A stretch of DNA of 13,631 nt from Alphaproteobacteria bacterium UBA6062 (GCA_002428885.1 DIYE01000261.1:1-13631); one strand, 5' to 3'; counted from the first letter of the stretch, positions 1 through 6,844 are shown. Numbers and translations: made by a program. Notes: generated from the letters alone by a model not told the origin.

Positions 1-147
1 ATGGCAGGTTGAGCAGGCCAGGCTGCCCTCGCAAGCGCCCTCAAGATCCAGGCCGTTTTTCTGGGCTATTTCCAGAAGGGTCATGCCAAGAGGTGCATCC
101 ACTTCCAGTCTTTCACCGCCAGGCTTGATAAATGTCATTTTCGGCAT
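1..147 (-). CDS. [2Fe-2S] ferredoxin, adrenodoxin/Isc Fdx type (partial, N-terminal 49 residues)
   Basis: The reverse strand from 147 starts MPKMTFIKPGGERLEV and runs open for 49 codons to the window edge, so the C-terminal half is missing. Residues 39-48 carry a C-x5-C-x2-C arrangement (GACEGSLACSTCH), which is the first three cluster ligands of vertebrate-type/Isc ferredoxins; the fourth cysteine would lie beyond the edge. Such proteins are small soluble electron carriers of about 105-115 residues, used in Fe-S cluster assembly and some monooxygenase systems. AGGG about 6 bases and GGAG about 13 bases before the ATG could serve as ribosome binding site. It follows the cysteine desulfurase on the same strand after 20 bases, so the two are probably co-transcribed, which favours an Fe-S assembly role. 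The family call is firm from the motif; the exact role is inferred. Confidence 0.9.
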   Translation of the reverse strand, partial: MPKMTFIKPGGERLEVDAPLGMTLLEIAQKNGLDLEGACEGSLACSTCH

Positions 148-167
148 CCGTTACCCTGTTCTCCGTT

Positions 168-1289
168 TCAGGCCGCGCAATCCGGAGACTTTCGCCGGTA
201 AAGCTTTTCCCATATCTCAAGAAATGTGTCTATCTCGGAAGGCTTCGTCAACCATCCAAGACTGATGCGGATGGCTTCTGACGCTTCTTTTTCCGTTGCT
301 CCCATAGCTGTCAATACATGACTGGCTTTTACCTTGCCACTGGAACAGGCAGACCCCGCACTGACGGCGATACCGGCAAGATCAAAATTCATGACCTGTA
401 ATTCCGACCCGACACCGGGCATGGAAAGACAGGATGTATTGGGAAGGCGTTTCGAACCCTGCCCGTAAATCTGGCTTCCCGGCGATATCTTAAGGATCGC
501 CGCCTCCATCCGGTCTCGCTGTTCTTCTATGGCGTCATATTTTTCAAGCGCCGCCATAGCCAGTTCCGCCGCCAAGCCAAAACCGGCAATACCCGCCACA
601 TTTTCTGTCCCGCCACGGCGACCAAGCTCCTGGCCGCCCCCTTTCTGGATTGACTGGATCGCCAGGCCTTCCCGAACAATTAGCGCTCCCTGTCCCTGGG
701 GACCGCCGATTTTATGGCCGGACAGGGACAGCATATCAACGCCCATATCCTTGAAATGAAGAGGAATTTTCCCGGCAGACTGAATGGCATCCGTGTGAAT
801 CAGACCACCTTTTTCGTGAATCAGTTCGGCAATCTCACGAATGGGCTGAAGGACACCGGTTTCATTATTGGCCAGCATAACGGAAACCAATGCCGGAGTG
901 TCGGAGGCACCCAGTTTTTCCCTTAAGTCGGCAATATCAAGGCGGCCCGTACTATCAACCGCAATTGTCCGGGCTTCCAGCATGCCAGCCGCCGCCAGAA
1001 CGGAATCGTGTTCGGCCGCACTGATAAACACCTCATACCCGGCCAGCCCCTTTAAGGCCAGATTATTGCTCTCTGTCCCGCCGGACGTAAAAATCACTTC
1101 CTGGGCCTTGCAACCGGCCAAAGCAGCAACCTGTCGCCTTGCAGTTTCAAGCCGTCCCTTGGCTTTTCGGCCCGCCGCGTGAACGGAGGACGGATTTCCC
1201 CACTCTCCCATAACCGTGGCAACAAGATCTGTCACTTCAGGTCGAATGGGTGCCGTTGCGTTATAGTCCAGATAAATCAAATCACTCAT
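168..1289 (-). CDS. Cysteine desulfurase, NifS/IscS family (PLP-dependent)
   Basis: This class V aminotransferase-fold enzyme removes sulfur from L-cysteine as a persulfide, giving alanine and sulfane sulfur for Fe-S clusters or thiolation. Visible in order (numbered from the ATG at 1289, 373 residues): the N-terminal YLDYNATAP; GGTESNN near 70-76; the histidine of AAEHDSV near 94; NNETG near 141; HTDAIQSAG near 165; the PLP lysine in LSGHKIGG at about Lys193; RRGGTEN near 224; and the persulfide cysteine in GSACSSG at about Cys315. Length fits the family. A TTG two codons upstream (1295) is an alternative start and has better spacing (8 bases) from a TAAGG at 1304-1308. ATG is preferred by codon, but the choice is open. 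The gene lies between cysE (78 bases upstream) and a ferredoxin (20 bases downstream). An intrinsic terminator sits directly before its start, so it needs either read-through or its own promoter. Whether it should be called iscS, nifS or sufS cannot be settled from this window. Confidence 0.95.
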   Translation of the reverse strand: MSDLIYLDYNATAPIRPEVTDLVATVMGEWGNPSSVHAAGRKAKGRLETARRQVAALAGCKAQEVIFTSGGTESNNLALKGLAGYEVFISAAEHDSVLAAAGMLEARTIAVDSTGRLDIADLREKLGASDTPALVSVMLANNETGVLQPIREIAELIHEKGGLIHTDAIQSAGKIPLHFKDMGVDMLSLSGHKIGGPQGQGALIVREGLAIQSIQKGGGQELGRRGGTENVAGIAGFGLAAELAMAALEKYDAIEEQRDRMEAAILKISPGSQIYGQGSKRLPNTSCLSMPGVGSELQVMNFDLAGIAVSAGSACSSGKVKASHVLTAMGATEKEASEAIRISLGWLTKPSEIDTFLEIWEKLYRRKSPDCAA

Positions 1290-1293
1290 GGGC

Positions 1294-1329
1294 AAAAAAT
1301 ATGCCTTACCGGGCTTTCCGGCAAGGCAT
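1294..1329 (-). terminator. Intrinsic terminator after cysE, overlapping the desulfurase start
   Basis: Read on the minus strand, ATGCCTT-G-CCGG pairs with CCGG-T-AAGGCAT around an AAAGC loop. This is a 12-base-pair stem with one G-U wobble, followed by A and then six T. The wobble becomes an A-C mismatch on the plus strand, and the T run lies only on the minus-strand 3' side, so the orientation is clear. It lies 38 bases past the cysE stop and ends within a few bases of the desulfurase start. The TAAGG that would serve a TTG start at 1295 lies in the 3' arm of the stem. Confidence 0.85.
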
Positions 1330-1367
1330 TCTGTAAACGGCCAAACTTTTAACTGAGGATAAGCAGA

Positions 1368-2132
1368 TCAGGCCTTATTATCCGGATCTGTCGGCAGATC
1401 GTCCTCCACATCCAGGTCCTCGGCCAGCAGGATCGGGCCGTTTCGCTCCGCTTCCAGCTCGGATTCGAGCTCTCCCACACGCATGGAAAGGGACTGGACC
1501 TTGTCCAGAAGGCCATCAAGGATCTTGAAAACCGGATCCGGCAATTCATCGTTACCAATACCATAGGCCGCGAATCTGTCATCGCTTTTAGCCTTCGGAG
1601 CGCCTTTAACGGCACGTGCTGGCGTGCCAACAACCGTAACGCCTTCCGGAACTTCTTTGGTCACCACGGAGGCCGCACCAACCCGTGCACACCGTCCGAC
1701 GGTAATAGGGCCAAGCACCTGCGCACCGGAGCCGACAATGACATTATCACAAAGGGTCGGATGTCGTTTTACGTCACGTTGGGAATCAGAATCGACAGAA
1801 GGAGAAACGCCGCCCAGGGTAACGCCCTGATACAGGGTAACATTGTCCCCGACTTCAGCCGTTTCGCCGATCACAACGCCTGAGCCGTGATCGATAAACA
1901 GCTTTCTGCCGATCTTAGCGCCGGGGTGAATTTCGATATTTGTGAGAAAGCGGCTCAACTGCGAAATCAATCGGGCCAGGATCCTCCAGTTACGCTTCCA
2001 AAGGCCATGGGCGAGCCGATGAAACAAAACGGAATGGAAACCGGAATAGAGCAGCGCAACCTCAAATTTTGAGCGCGCAGCGGGGTCCCTCTCCATAATA
2101 CCGGCAAGATCTTCGCTAATATGCTTGAACAT
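1368..2132 (-). CDS. cysE: Serine O-acetyltransferase
   Basis: The enzyme transfers acetyl from acetyl-CoA to L-serine, giving O-acetylserine, the committed step of cysteine synthesis in the cytoplasm. The 254-residue product has a short helical N-terminus (1-65), then left-handed beta-helix hexapeptide repeats from about 66 to 173. It shows the family signature FIDHGSGVVIGETAEVG (79-95, His82 as probable catalytic histidine), the loop YQGVTLGG (101-108), KRHPTL (122-127) and VVGTPARAVKG (167-177). After the core there is an extended tail (about 178-254) with a heptad-like stretch at 202-230 and an acidic end. That tail is longer than in E. coli CysE and may be a short coiled coil. AAGGA lies 8 bases before the ATG, and a promoter candidate lies just upstream. 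The gene heads a set with the desulfurase and ferredoxin, linking cysteine supply to sulfur mobilisation, although a terminator separates it from them. Confidence 0.95.
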   Translation of the reverse strand: MFKHISEDLAGIMERDPAARSKFEVALLYSGFHSVLFHRLAHGLWKRNWRILARLISQLSRFLTNIEIHPGAKIGRKLFIDHGSGVVIGETAEVGDNVTLYQGVTLGGVSPSVDSDSQRDVKRHPTLCDNVIVGSGAQVLGPITVGRCARVGAASVVTKEVPEGVTVVGTPARAVKGAPKAKSDDRFAAYGIGNDELPDPVFKILDGLLDKVQSLSMRVGELESELEAERNGPILLAEDLDVEDDLPTDPDNKA

Positions 2133-2160
2133 ATGCCACTTCCTTCTGTATTGTGCCGCC

Positions 2161-2189
2161 TTTATAACGAAATGATTGAGACGTTACAA
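2161..2189 (-). promoter_or_regulatory. Candidate sigma-70 promoter for cysE
   Basis: On the minus strand TTGTAA (2184-2189, 4 of 6 matches to TTGACA) and TATAAA (2161-2166, 5 of 6 matches to TATAAT) are separated by exactly 17 bases. The -10 box ends 28 bases before the cysE ATG. This is a sequence match only. Confidence 0.45.
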
Positions 2190-2301
2190 CGCGCCCGGTT
2201 AAGAAAAAATATAAGGGAGTGGCCATTTCCGTCAAGACGGACGGCCCTGCCTGTATATTCAAATCCGCGCAGATGTTGACCCTCATCACAGTGCGAACCC
2301 T

Positions 2302-2325
2302 GTTTGGAAAGCTGTATTTCCAAAC
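2302..2325. promoter_or_regulatory. Perfect 9-bp dyad upstream of the hydrolase gene
   Basis: GTTTGGAAA, six bases, TTTCCAAAC is a perfect inverted repeat that ends 21 bases before the ATG at 2347. It has no T run after it, so it is not a terminator. It could be an operator for a dimeric regulator or a hairpin in the 5' leader. No regulator is encoded nearby and I do not recognise the motif. Confidence 0.5.
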
Positions 2326-2346
2326 GATTTAGAACCTGGACTTTAG

Positions 2347-3000
2347 ATGCCTGACGTAATTTTTAACGGACCCGAAGGTCGCCTGGAAGGCCGCTATCAT
2401 CATTCAGCAGAGCCAAATGCACCCCTAGCCCTTATTCTTCATCCGCATCCGCAATTTGGCGGAACCATGAACAACAAGGTGGTTTATCACCAGTTCACAA
2501 CCTTTAAAAACCGGGGTTTCTCCGTTCTTCGCTTCAATTTCCGGGGCGTTGGCCGCAGCCAGGGGGATTATGATCAGGGTGTTGGTGAGCTTTCTGATGC
2601 CGCCGCAGCCCTCGACTGGATGCAAACTCATAACCCCAATGCACCGGCCGTCTGGATTGCGGGTTTCTCTTTTGGTGCCTGGATCGGCATGCAGCTTCTG
2701 ATGCGCCGTCCGGAAATCGAAGGCTTCATTTCCATAGCGCCGCCCGCCAATATGTATGACTTCTCCTTCCTGGCTCCCTGCCCGTCGTCCGGCGTGATTA
2801 TTCACGGCACCCGGGATATGCAGGTTCCCCAGAAAGATGTCCTGAAACTGGTTGAGAAACTACAGTCTCAAAAAGGTATCACCATTCACCATGATGAAGT
2901 TGAAGGGGCGGATCACTTCTTTGAACAGACGATCCCGAACCTCATGGAAGCCGTTGACGGTTATCTTGATATGCGCCTGAATGGCGAGGCTGAAGAATAG
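2347..3000 (+). CDS. Alpha/beta hydrolase, small serine hydrolase of the COG2945-like type
   Basis: The 217-residue cytoplasmic protein has no signal peptide. It shows the alpha/beta-hydrolase core: HPHPQFGGTMNN (32-43, oxyanion region), FNFRGVGRSQG (63-73), the nucleophile elbow GFSFG with Ser108, a probable acid in HGTRD (Asp157), and the catalytic histidine in GADHFF (His190). The length matches single-domain hydrolases with no lid insertion. The substrate is unknown. Related genes often sit near cysteine or Fe-S genes in alphaproteobacteria as I recall, but this does not reveal a function. It is transcribed divergently from cysE. The start is supported by the conserved beginning of the fold; the ribosome binding site is weak (TGGA). 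A terminator follows the stop by 32 bases, so it is probably a single-gene unit. Confidence 0.88.
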   Translation: MPDVIFNGPEGRLEGRYHHSAEPNAPLALILHPHPQFGGTMNNKVVYHQFTTFKNRGFSVLRFNFRGVGRSQGDYDQGVGELSDAAAALDWMQTHNPNAPAVWIAGFSFGAWIGMQLLMRRPEIEGFISIAPPANMYDFSFLAPCPSSGVIIHGTRDMQVPQKDVLKLVEKLQSQKGITIHHDEVEGADHFFEQTIPNLMEAVDGYLDMRLNGEAEE

Positions 3001-3032
3001 TCTCTATTCTGGGCAGTAGCTCATAAAACCGG

Positions 3033-3059
3033 AAAGCGCCGTTCTATCGGCGCTTTTTT
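3033..3059 (+). terminator. Intrinsic terminator after the alpha/beta hydrolase
   Basis: AAAGCGCCG and CGGCGCTTT form a 9-base-pair GC-rich stem around a TTCTAT loop, and the T run reaches six bases. It separates the hydrolase from the molybdate operon. Confidence 0.93.
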
Positions 3060-3067
3060 GTTGCTTG

Positions 3068-3096
3068 TTGAAGCTGTTTCCATTCGCCTTTACGAT
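3068..3096 (+). promoter_or_regulatory. Weak promoter candidate for modABC
   Basis: TTGAAG (3068-3073) and TACGAT (3091-3096) are spaced by 17 bases, each matching the sigma-70 consensus at 4 of 6 positions. An alternative -10, TATACT at 3096-3101, has no partner at good spacing. A promoter is expected here because a terminator ends just upstream at 3059. I see no convincing ModE-type palindrome. Confidence 0.3.
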
Positions 3097-3132
3097 ATAC
3101 TCATGACACGATCGGGACAGAAAGAGAGTCGG

Positions 3133-3894
3133 ATGGAAAGGCTTAAAAGGCAAACGGTAAAAAGCCATCGGTTTGCATGCCTGATGATCCTTAGTCTGAT
3201 TTTTCCGCGACAGGCAGCGGCCGACACAATCCATATTGCTGTCGCTTCAAATTTTGTTTCCACCGCCAAAAAAATAGTGGAAGCCTTTGGAAAAGATAGC
3301 GATCATAGAATTTTACTGAGCTCTGGCTCGACCGGTAAAATCTATGCCCAAATCCTGAAAGGTGCCCCTTACGATATCTTTCTGTCTGCCGACAGTGAGA
3401 CCATTGACAAGTTGCAAACAAGAACAGCTGACCGGGCAACCTATGCCCTCGGAAAACTGGTTCTTTTAGGAGCCAGACGTGCGGTTTTAAAGGAAACCGT
3501 CTCGACATCGCTAAACACAAGTGATCTTGGCAAACTGGCAATCGCCAATCCGAAAACCGCCCCTTATGGCAGGGCCGCTATTGAAACGCTGACCTCTCTC
3601 GGTGCGCTTGAAAAACTCAAGCCGCATTTTGTTACCGGTGAAAATATCACCCAGACCTATCAGTTTGTGGCGACAGGAAACGCCTCTTTCGGTTTTGTCG
3701 CTCTATCCCAGGTCCAGGACTTGAACAAAACCCGGTATAAAATCATCGAGCAGGACCTCTATTCTCCGATCCGCCAGGATGCCGCACTCCTGTCCAGAAG
3801 TGCAGGCAAGCCAGGGGCCAGATCCTTTTTCTCCTTTCTGAAATCAGAGGTATCAAAAGAGATTATCCGTCTGTCGGGATATGACCTGCCATGA
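3133..3894 (+). CDS. modA: Molybdate ABC transporter, periplasmic substrate-binding protein
   Basis: This is the periplasmic receptor that delivers molybdate (or tungstate) to ModBC. The 253-residue precursor has a signal peptide: a basic start (MERLKRQTVK), a hydrophobic core FACLMILSLIF, and probable cleavage after QAAA at about residue 30. The mature protein begins DTIHIAVASNF. Family motifs are SSGSTGKIYAQI (oxyanion-binding serines), GAPYDIFLSAD, NPKTAPYG, and TGENITQTYQFVATGNASFGFVALSQV. The reading frame is open back to a TTG at 3058, inside the preceding terminator, and another ATG lies at 3103. The ATG at 3133 is chosen because it has AAAGAGAG upstream and gives a normal signal peptide. 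The stop overlaps the modB start by four bases (ATGA), so translation is probably coupled. Confidence 0.95.
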   Translation: MERLKRQTVKSHRFACLMILSLIFPRQAAADTIHIAVASNFVSTAKKIVEAFGKDSDHRILLSSGSTGKIYAQILKGAPYDIFLSADSETIDKLQTRTADRATYALGKLVLLGARRAVLKETVSTSLNTSDLGKLAIANPKTAPYGRAAIETLTSLGALEKLKPHFVTGENITQTYQFVATGNASFGFVALSQVQDLNKTRYKIIEQDLYSPIRQDAALLSRSAGKPGARSFFSFLKSEVSKEIIRLSGYDLP

Positions 3895-4556
3895 CGGAAA
3901 CCATCTGGCTCACCACAAAACTCGCAGCCGTGACAACAGTCCTGCTGCTGCTTTTCGGAACACCAGTCGCCTGGTGGCTCGCCCGCAGTAAAGCCTGGTG
4001 GAAAGAAGTCATCGGTGCTGTTCTGTCCTTGCCGCTTGTTCTGCCGCCCACTGTCCTCGGTTTCTATCTATTGATTGCCCTGGCGCCGGACAGCCCGATT
4101 GGCCAACTGATACAGGCTGTGTTCGGCACGACGCTCCCTTTTACCTTTGAAGGATTGGTCGTCGGCTCCTGTATCTATTCCCTGCCCTTTGTTGTGCAAC
4201 CGGTTCGTAATGCCTTTGAAGCCATGGGGGATCGCCCGATGGAAGTCGCCGCCACCTTACGGGCATCACCTGCCAACGCCTTTTTTACTGTGGCACTTCC
4301 GCTCGCAAGACCCGGTCTGATCACCGGTGCGGTTCTAGGTTTTGCCCATACGGTCGGCGAGTTTGGTGTTGTTTTGATGATTGGCGGCAATATTCCCGGT
4401 GAAACCCGTGTTCTCTCCATCGCCATCTATGACCATGTGGAAGCACTGGAATGGGGACAGGCCCACCTTCTTTCCGGTGGAATGATCGTTTTTGCCTTCA
4501 TCGTCATTCTCATCATGATGATGGCTGACCGCCAGATGAGGAGACGTGCACAGTGA
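3891..4556 (+). CDS. modB: Molybdate ABC transporter, permease subunit
   Basis: This is the inner-membrane channel subunit, acting as a dimer with ModC ATPases and ModA. The 221 residues contain about five hydrophobic segments (roughly 7-31, 39-66, 86-108, 138-165 and 193-212). The cytoplasmic EAA loop that contacts ModC is visible at 118-141 (EVAATLRASPANAFFTVALP and the following LARPG). LPLVLPPTVLGFYLL (47-61) and TVGEFGVVLMIGGNIPGETR (154-173) are typical of ModB. Length is normal. Its ATG lies within the modA stop region and its TGA overlaps the GTG start of modC, giving a tightly packed operon. Confidence 0.95.
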   Translation: MTETIWLTTKLAAVTTVLLLLFGTPVAWWLARSKAWWKEVIGAVLSLPLVLPPTVLGFYLLIALAPDSPIGQLIQAVFGTTLPFTFEGLVVGSCIYSLPFVVQPVRNAFEAMGDRPMEVAATLRASPANAFFTVALPLARPGLITGAVLGFAHTVGEFGVVLMIGGNIPGETRVLSIAIYDHVEALEWGQAHLLSGGMIVFAFIVILIMMMADRQMRRRAQ

Positions 4557-5659
4557 CGTCTTCTTCCAATCAAAACACTGAGTTCAAAGCAAGGTTTCGC
4601 CAGACCCTTGGCACCTTCACACTGGATGTGGATACGCACCTCCCCGCCAAGGGCGTGACGGCTCTGTTTGGCCCATCCGGCTGCGGAAAAACAACCTTCT
4701 TAAGATGCCTGGCCGGCCTAGAGAAAGCGGCCGAAGGATCGCTGACAATGGGCGGAAAGATCTGGCAGGATCAATCCACATTCCTGCCAACCCATAAACG
4801 CCCTATCGGATATATCTTTCAGGAAGCCAGCCTGTTTCCCCACCTGACGGTCCGGGACAACCTGAACTATGGCATGAACCGGTCAAAAGAAACCGTCAAT
4901 GAAGGGAACGTGGAAGAAACAGCAAACCTTCTCGGTCTGAACAAACTGCTGGACAGGCATCCGGATTATCTTTCGGGAGGAGAACGTCAGCGGGTCGCTC
5001 TTGGCAGAGCCTTGCTCACATCCCCCCGGATACTGCTGATGGACGAGCCTTTATCAGCCCTGGACCAGATGGCAAAGGAAGATATTATTCCCTATCTGGA
5101 AGAGTTGCGCAGGACCCTGTCCATCCCGATTGTTTTTGTCAGCCACGATATTCGCGAAGTCGAACGTCTGGCTGATCATATGGTCCTGATGGATGAGGGT
5201 CGGATAACCGCCAGTGGTCCGCTGATTGAAATGCTGTCCAACCCTGCCTTGCCTTTTGCGCAGGCAGACCAAACGGCCAGTATCCTGGAAGGCAGCGTGG
5301 TCTCTTACAATCAGGATGAACAGTTGACAGAGATTAGTGTCGAAGGTCACCCCATCCTTGTTCCCGGTAAAATCGGAGAGACGGGTGAGAGCAGACGGAT
5401 CCGCATCGCCGCCAGCGATATCAGCCTGTCCCGGGAAAAGCCGTCCGAAACTACTATTCTCAATGTCCTCCCGGCCGTCATACAGTCCGTAGAGGCCCTG
5501 GAAGCAGGCCGTTTCAACATCTTTCTTGGGTTAGGACAGGAAAATCAATGCAAGGTCATCGCAAGGATTTCCAGCTTGTCCCAGAAGAAGTTCGCTTTTG
5601 CACCAGATCAGACCGTTTATCTGCAGATCAAAGGCGTCTCAATGATTGAAAAATATTAA
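4553..5659 (+). CDS. modC: Molybdate ABC transporter, ATP-binding subunit
   Basis: The ATPase energises molybdate import. Of its 368 residues, the N-terminal part is an ABC domain: Walker A GPSGCGKTT (40-48), Q-loop IFQEASLFPHLTV (88-100), signature LSGGERQ (140-146), Walker B ILLMDEP (160-166), D-loop SALD (168-171) and H-loop His198. The C-terminal part (from about 245) is less conserved and ends in a Mop/TOBE-like domain (about 303-368) that in ModC proteins binds oxyanion and regulates the transporter. The start is GTG, overlapping the modB stop by four bases, with AGGAG at 4539-4543 and 9-base spacing. The gene ends convergently with anmK; the two stop codons share TTAA, and no terminator is visible downstream. 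Confidence 0.95.
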   Translation: MTSSSNQNTEFKARFRQTLGTFTLDVDTHLPAKGVTALFGPSGCGKTTFLRCLAGLEKAAEGSLTMGGKIWQDQSTFLPTHKRPIGYIFQEASLFPHLTVRDNLNYGMNRSKETVNEGNVEETANLLGLNKLLDRHPDYLSGGERQRVALGRALLTSPRILLMDEPLSALDQMAKEDIIPYLEELRRTLSIPIVFVSHDIREVERLADHMVLMDEGRITASGPLIEMLSNPALPFAQADQTASILEGSVVSYNQDEQLTEISVEGHPILVPGKIGETGESRRIRIAASDISLSREKPSETTILNVLPAVIQSVEALEAGRFNIFLGLGQENQCKVIARISSLSQKKFAFAPDQTVYLQIKGVSMIEKY

Positions 5660-6750
5660 GCCGCTCTCTGACTGGGGGAGAAGACAGTTCCGCCCGTCAT
5701 CGGCGCAGACACGCCGGTTGTTGTCGGCAGGCTTAAAGGTAACCCCCGAAGGCTTCTGACCGCCAGAAAGGCAAAAGCCTCCGCCTCTAACTCATCACCT
5801 CGCCATCCGGCGCTCTCAACCGGCTCTACAGTTGCCCCGACTTCTTTTGCGATACCGGACATAATCGCCTGGTTTTTCCGGCCGCCACCGGTCACCAGCC
5901 ATCGCTTAGGGCGCTGTGGGCAGTGTTCCAGCGCCCGGGCCACACTTTTGACTGTAAAGGCGGTCAGGGTTGCCGCCCCATCTTCCAGTGAAAGACCGGC
6001 AACCGGCGACGCAGAAAAATCATCCCGGTCCAGACTTTTCGGCGGAACTTTTGCGAAATAAGGATTGTCCAGCAAGGAGGCGAGAACCGTGTCCTGAACC
6101 TGTCCCTTCGCAGCAATGGCACCACCATCATCAAAGGGAAGTCCCGCCTTTTCCAGAACCCAGTCGTCAATCATGGCACTGGCAGGTCCTGTATCAAAAG
6201 CGAGGATGGTTTCCTCATCCATGTAAGTCACATTGGCAACGCCCCCCAGATTAAGAACCATCAGCGGTTTTTCAGTCGAAGCAGCAAGAGCCCTATGATA
6301 CAGAGGAGCAAAAGGAGCGCCTTCACCTCCGGACTTCACATCATTGCTCCTGAAATCCGCAACAACATTTATGTCCGTCAAATCACTGAGGAGTTGTCCG
6401 TCTCCGATCTGGACCGTAATGCCGTTCGGTGCGTCATGGAACAATGTCTGTCCGTGAAAACCGACAACACCGACATCATCTGCCGAAAAACCGGACTTTT
6501 CGATCAGCTTCAAAACAGCGTCTGCATTCAGACGGGTAAAGGTTTCAATGATTTCCGAAGGCGCTGTCCGTTTCCCCAAATAACCGCGGAACTGCTCCCT
6601 GAAGCCCTCCTCATAGGGAATCATAAGAGCCGGTCCAACGTCCGAAACAGTTTCGCCATCTGTGCGGATCAGGGCCGCATCGACACCATCCATGGATGTT
6701 CCGCTGATCAAACCAACGGCCCAAATCGCCTCTTGCGTCTTTTTCCCCAT
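5656..6750 (-). CDS. anmK: Anhydro-N-acetylmuramic acid kinase
   Basis: AnmK hydrolyses the 1,6-anhydro ring of anhydro-MurNAc and phosphorylates it with ATP to MurNAc-6-phosphate, in cytoplasmic recycling of cell-wall sugars. The 364-residue product matches the family length. It shows the phosphate-binding GLISGTSMDGVDAAL (13-27), GFHGQTLFH (97-105), the QIGDGQ and VVADFRSNDV segments (114-138), GGEGAPFAPLYH (141-152), NLGGVANVT (167-175), FDTGPASAMIDD (185-196, containing the probable catalytic aspartate Asp186) and TGGGRKN near 293. A strong GGAGG lies 6 bases before the ATG. No murQ (MurNAc-6-phosphate etherase) is present in the window. It is divergent from tyrS and convergent with modC. 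Confidence 0.95.
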   Translation of the reverse strand: MGKKTQEAIWAVGLISGTSMDGVDAALIRTDGETVSDVGPALMIPYEEGFREQFRGYLGKRTAPSEIIETFTRLNADAVLKLIEKSGFSADDVGVVGFHGQTLFHDAPNGITVQIGDGQLLSDLTDINVVADFRSNDVKSGGEGAPFAPLYHRALAASTEKPLMVLNLGGVANVTYMDEETILAFDTGPASAMIDDWVLEKAGLPFDDGGAIAAKGQVQDTVLASLLDNPYFAKVPPKSLDRDDFSASPVAGLSLEDGAATLTAFTVKSVARALEHCPQRPKRWLVTGGGRKNQAIMSGIAKEVGATVEPVESAGWRGDELEAEAFAFLAVRSLRGLPLSLPTTTGVSAPMTGGTVFSPSQRAA

Positions 6751-6778
6751 ATTCTGCCTCCTCCGCGCATGCAGTGCT

Positions 6779-6807
6779 TTGAAACAGCCTGTAGAATGTG
6801 CTACAGA
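6779..6807 (+). promoter_or_regulatory. Candidate tyrS promoter with an internal dyad
   Basis: TTGAAA (6779-6784, 5 of 6 to consensus) is followed 17 bases later by TACAGA (6802-6807, only 3 of 6). A perfect dyad, CTGTAG-N6-CTACAG, occupies 6789-6806, between the two boxes and into the -10 box. A regulator bound there would be placed to affect tyrS. The -10 match is poor, so the promoter itself is uncertain; the dyad is exact. Confidence 0.3.
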
Positions 6808-6844
6808 CGTTTTCCTTTTAACACTATCAGCAAATTTAGATCAA

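Noticed and set aside
868..1182. Plus-strand open frames opposite the cysteine desulfurase (also 529-759 and 714-926)
   Set aside because: All lie antisense to conserved desulfurase sequence and their compositions fit shadow frames.
2425..2805. Minus-strand open frame of 126 codons inside the alpha/beta hydrolase
   Set aside because: It is a shadow of a gene with an intact catalytic triad, with no ribosome binding site or family motif seen.
3058..3132. Longer modA start at TTG 3058 or ATG 3103
   Set aside because: The TTG lies in the preceding terminator's T run and the ATG at 3103 lacks a ribosome binding site; 3133 gives a proper signal peptide.
3060..3132. ModE-type operator before modA
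   Set aside because: I looked for a TATA-rich palindrome of the ModE kind and found only ATATAC without a matching half.
6662..6844. N-terminal extension of the tyrS frame
   Set aside because: It covers the anmK start and the divergent spacer, and TyrRS homology begins at the ATG at 6845.
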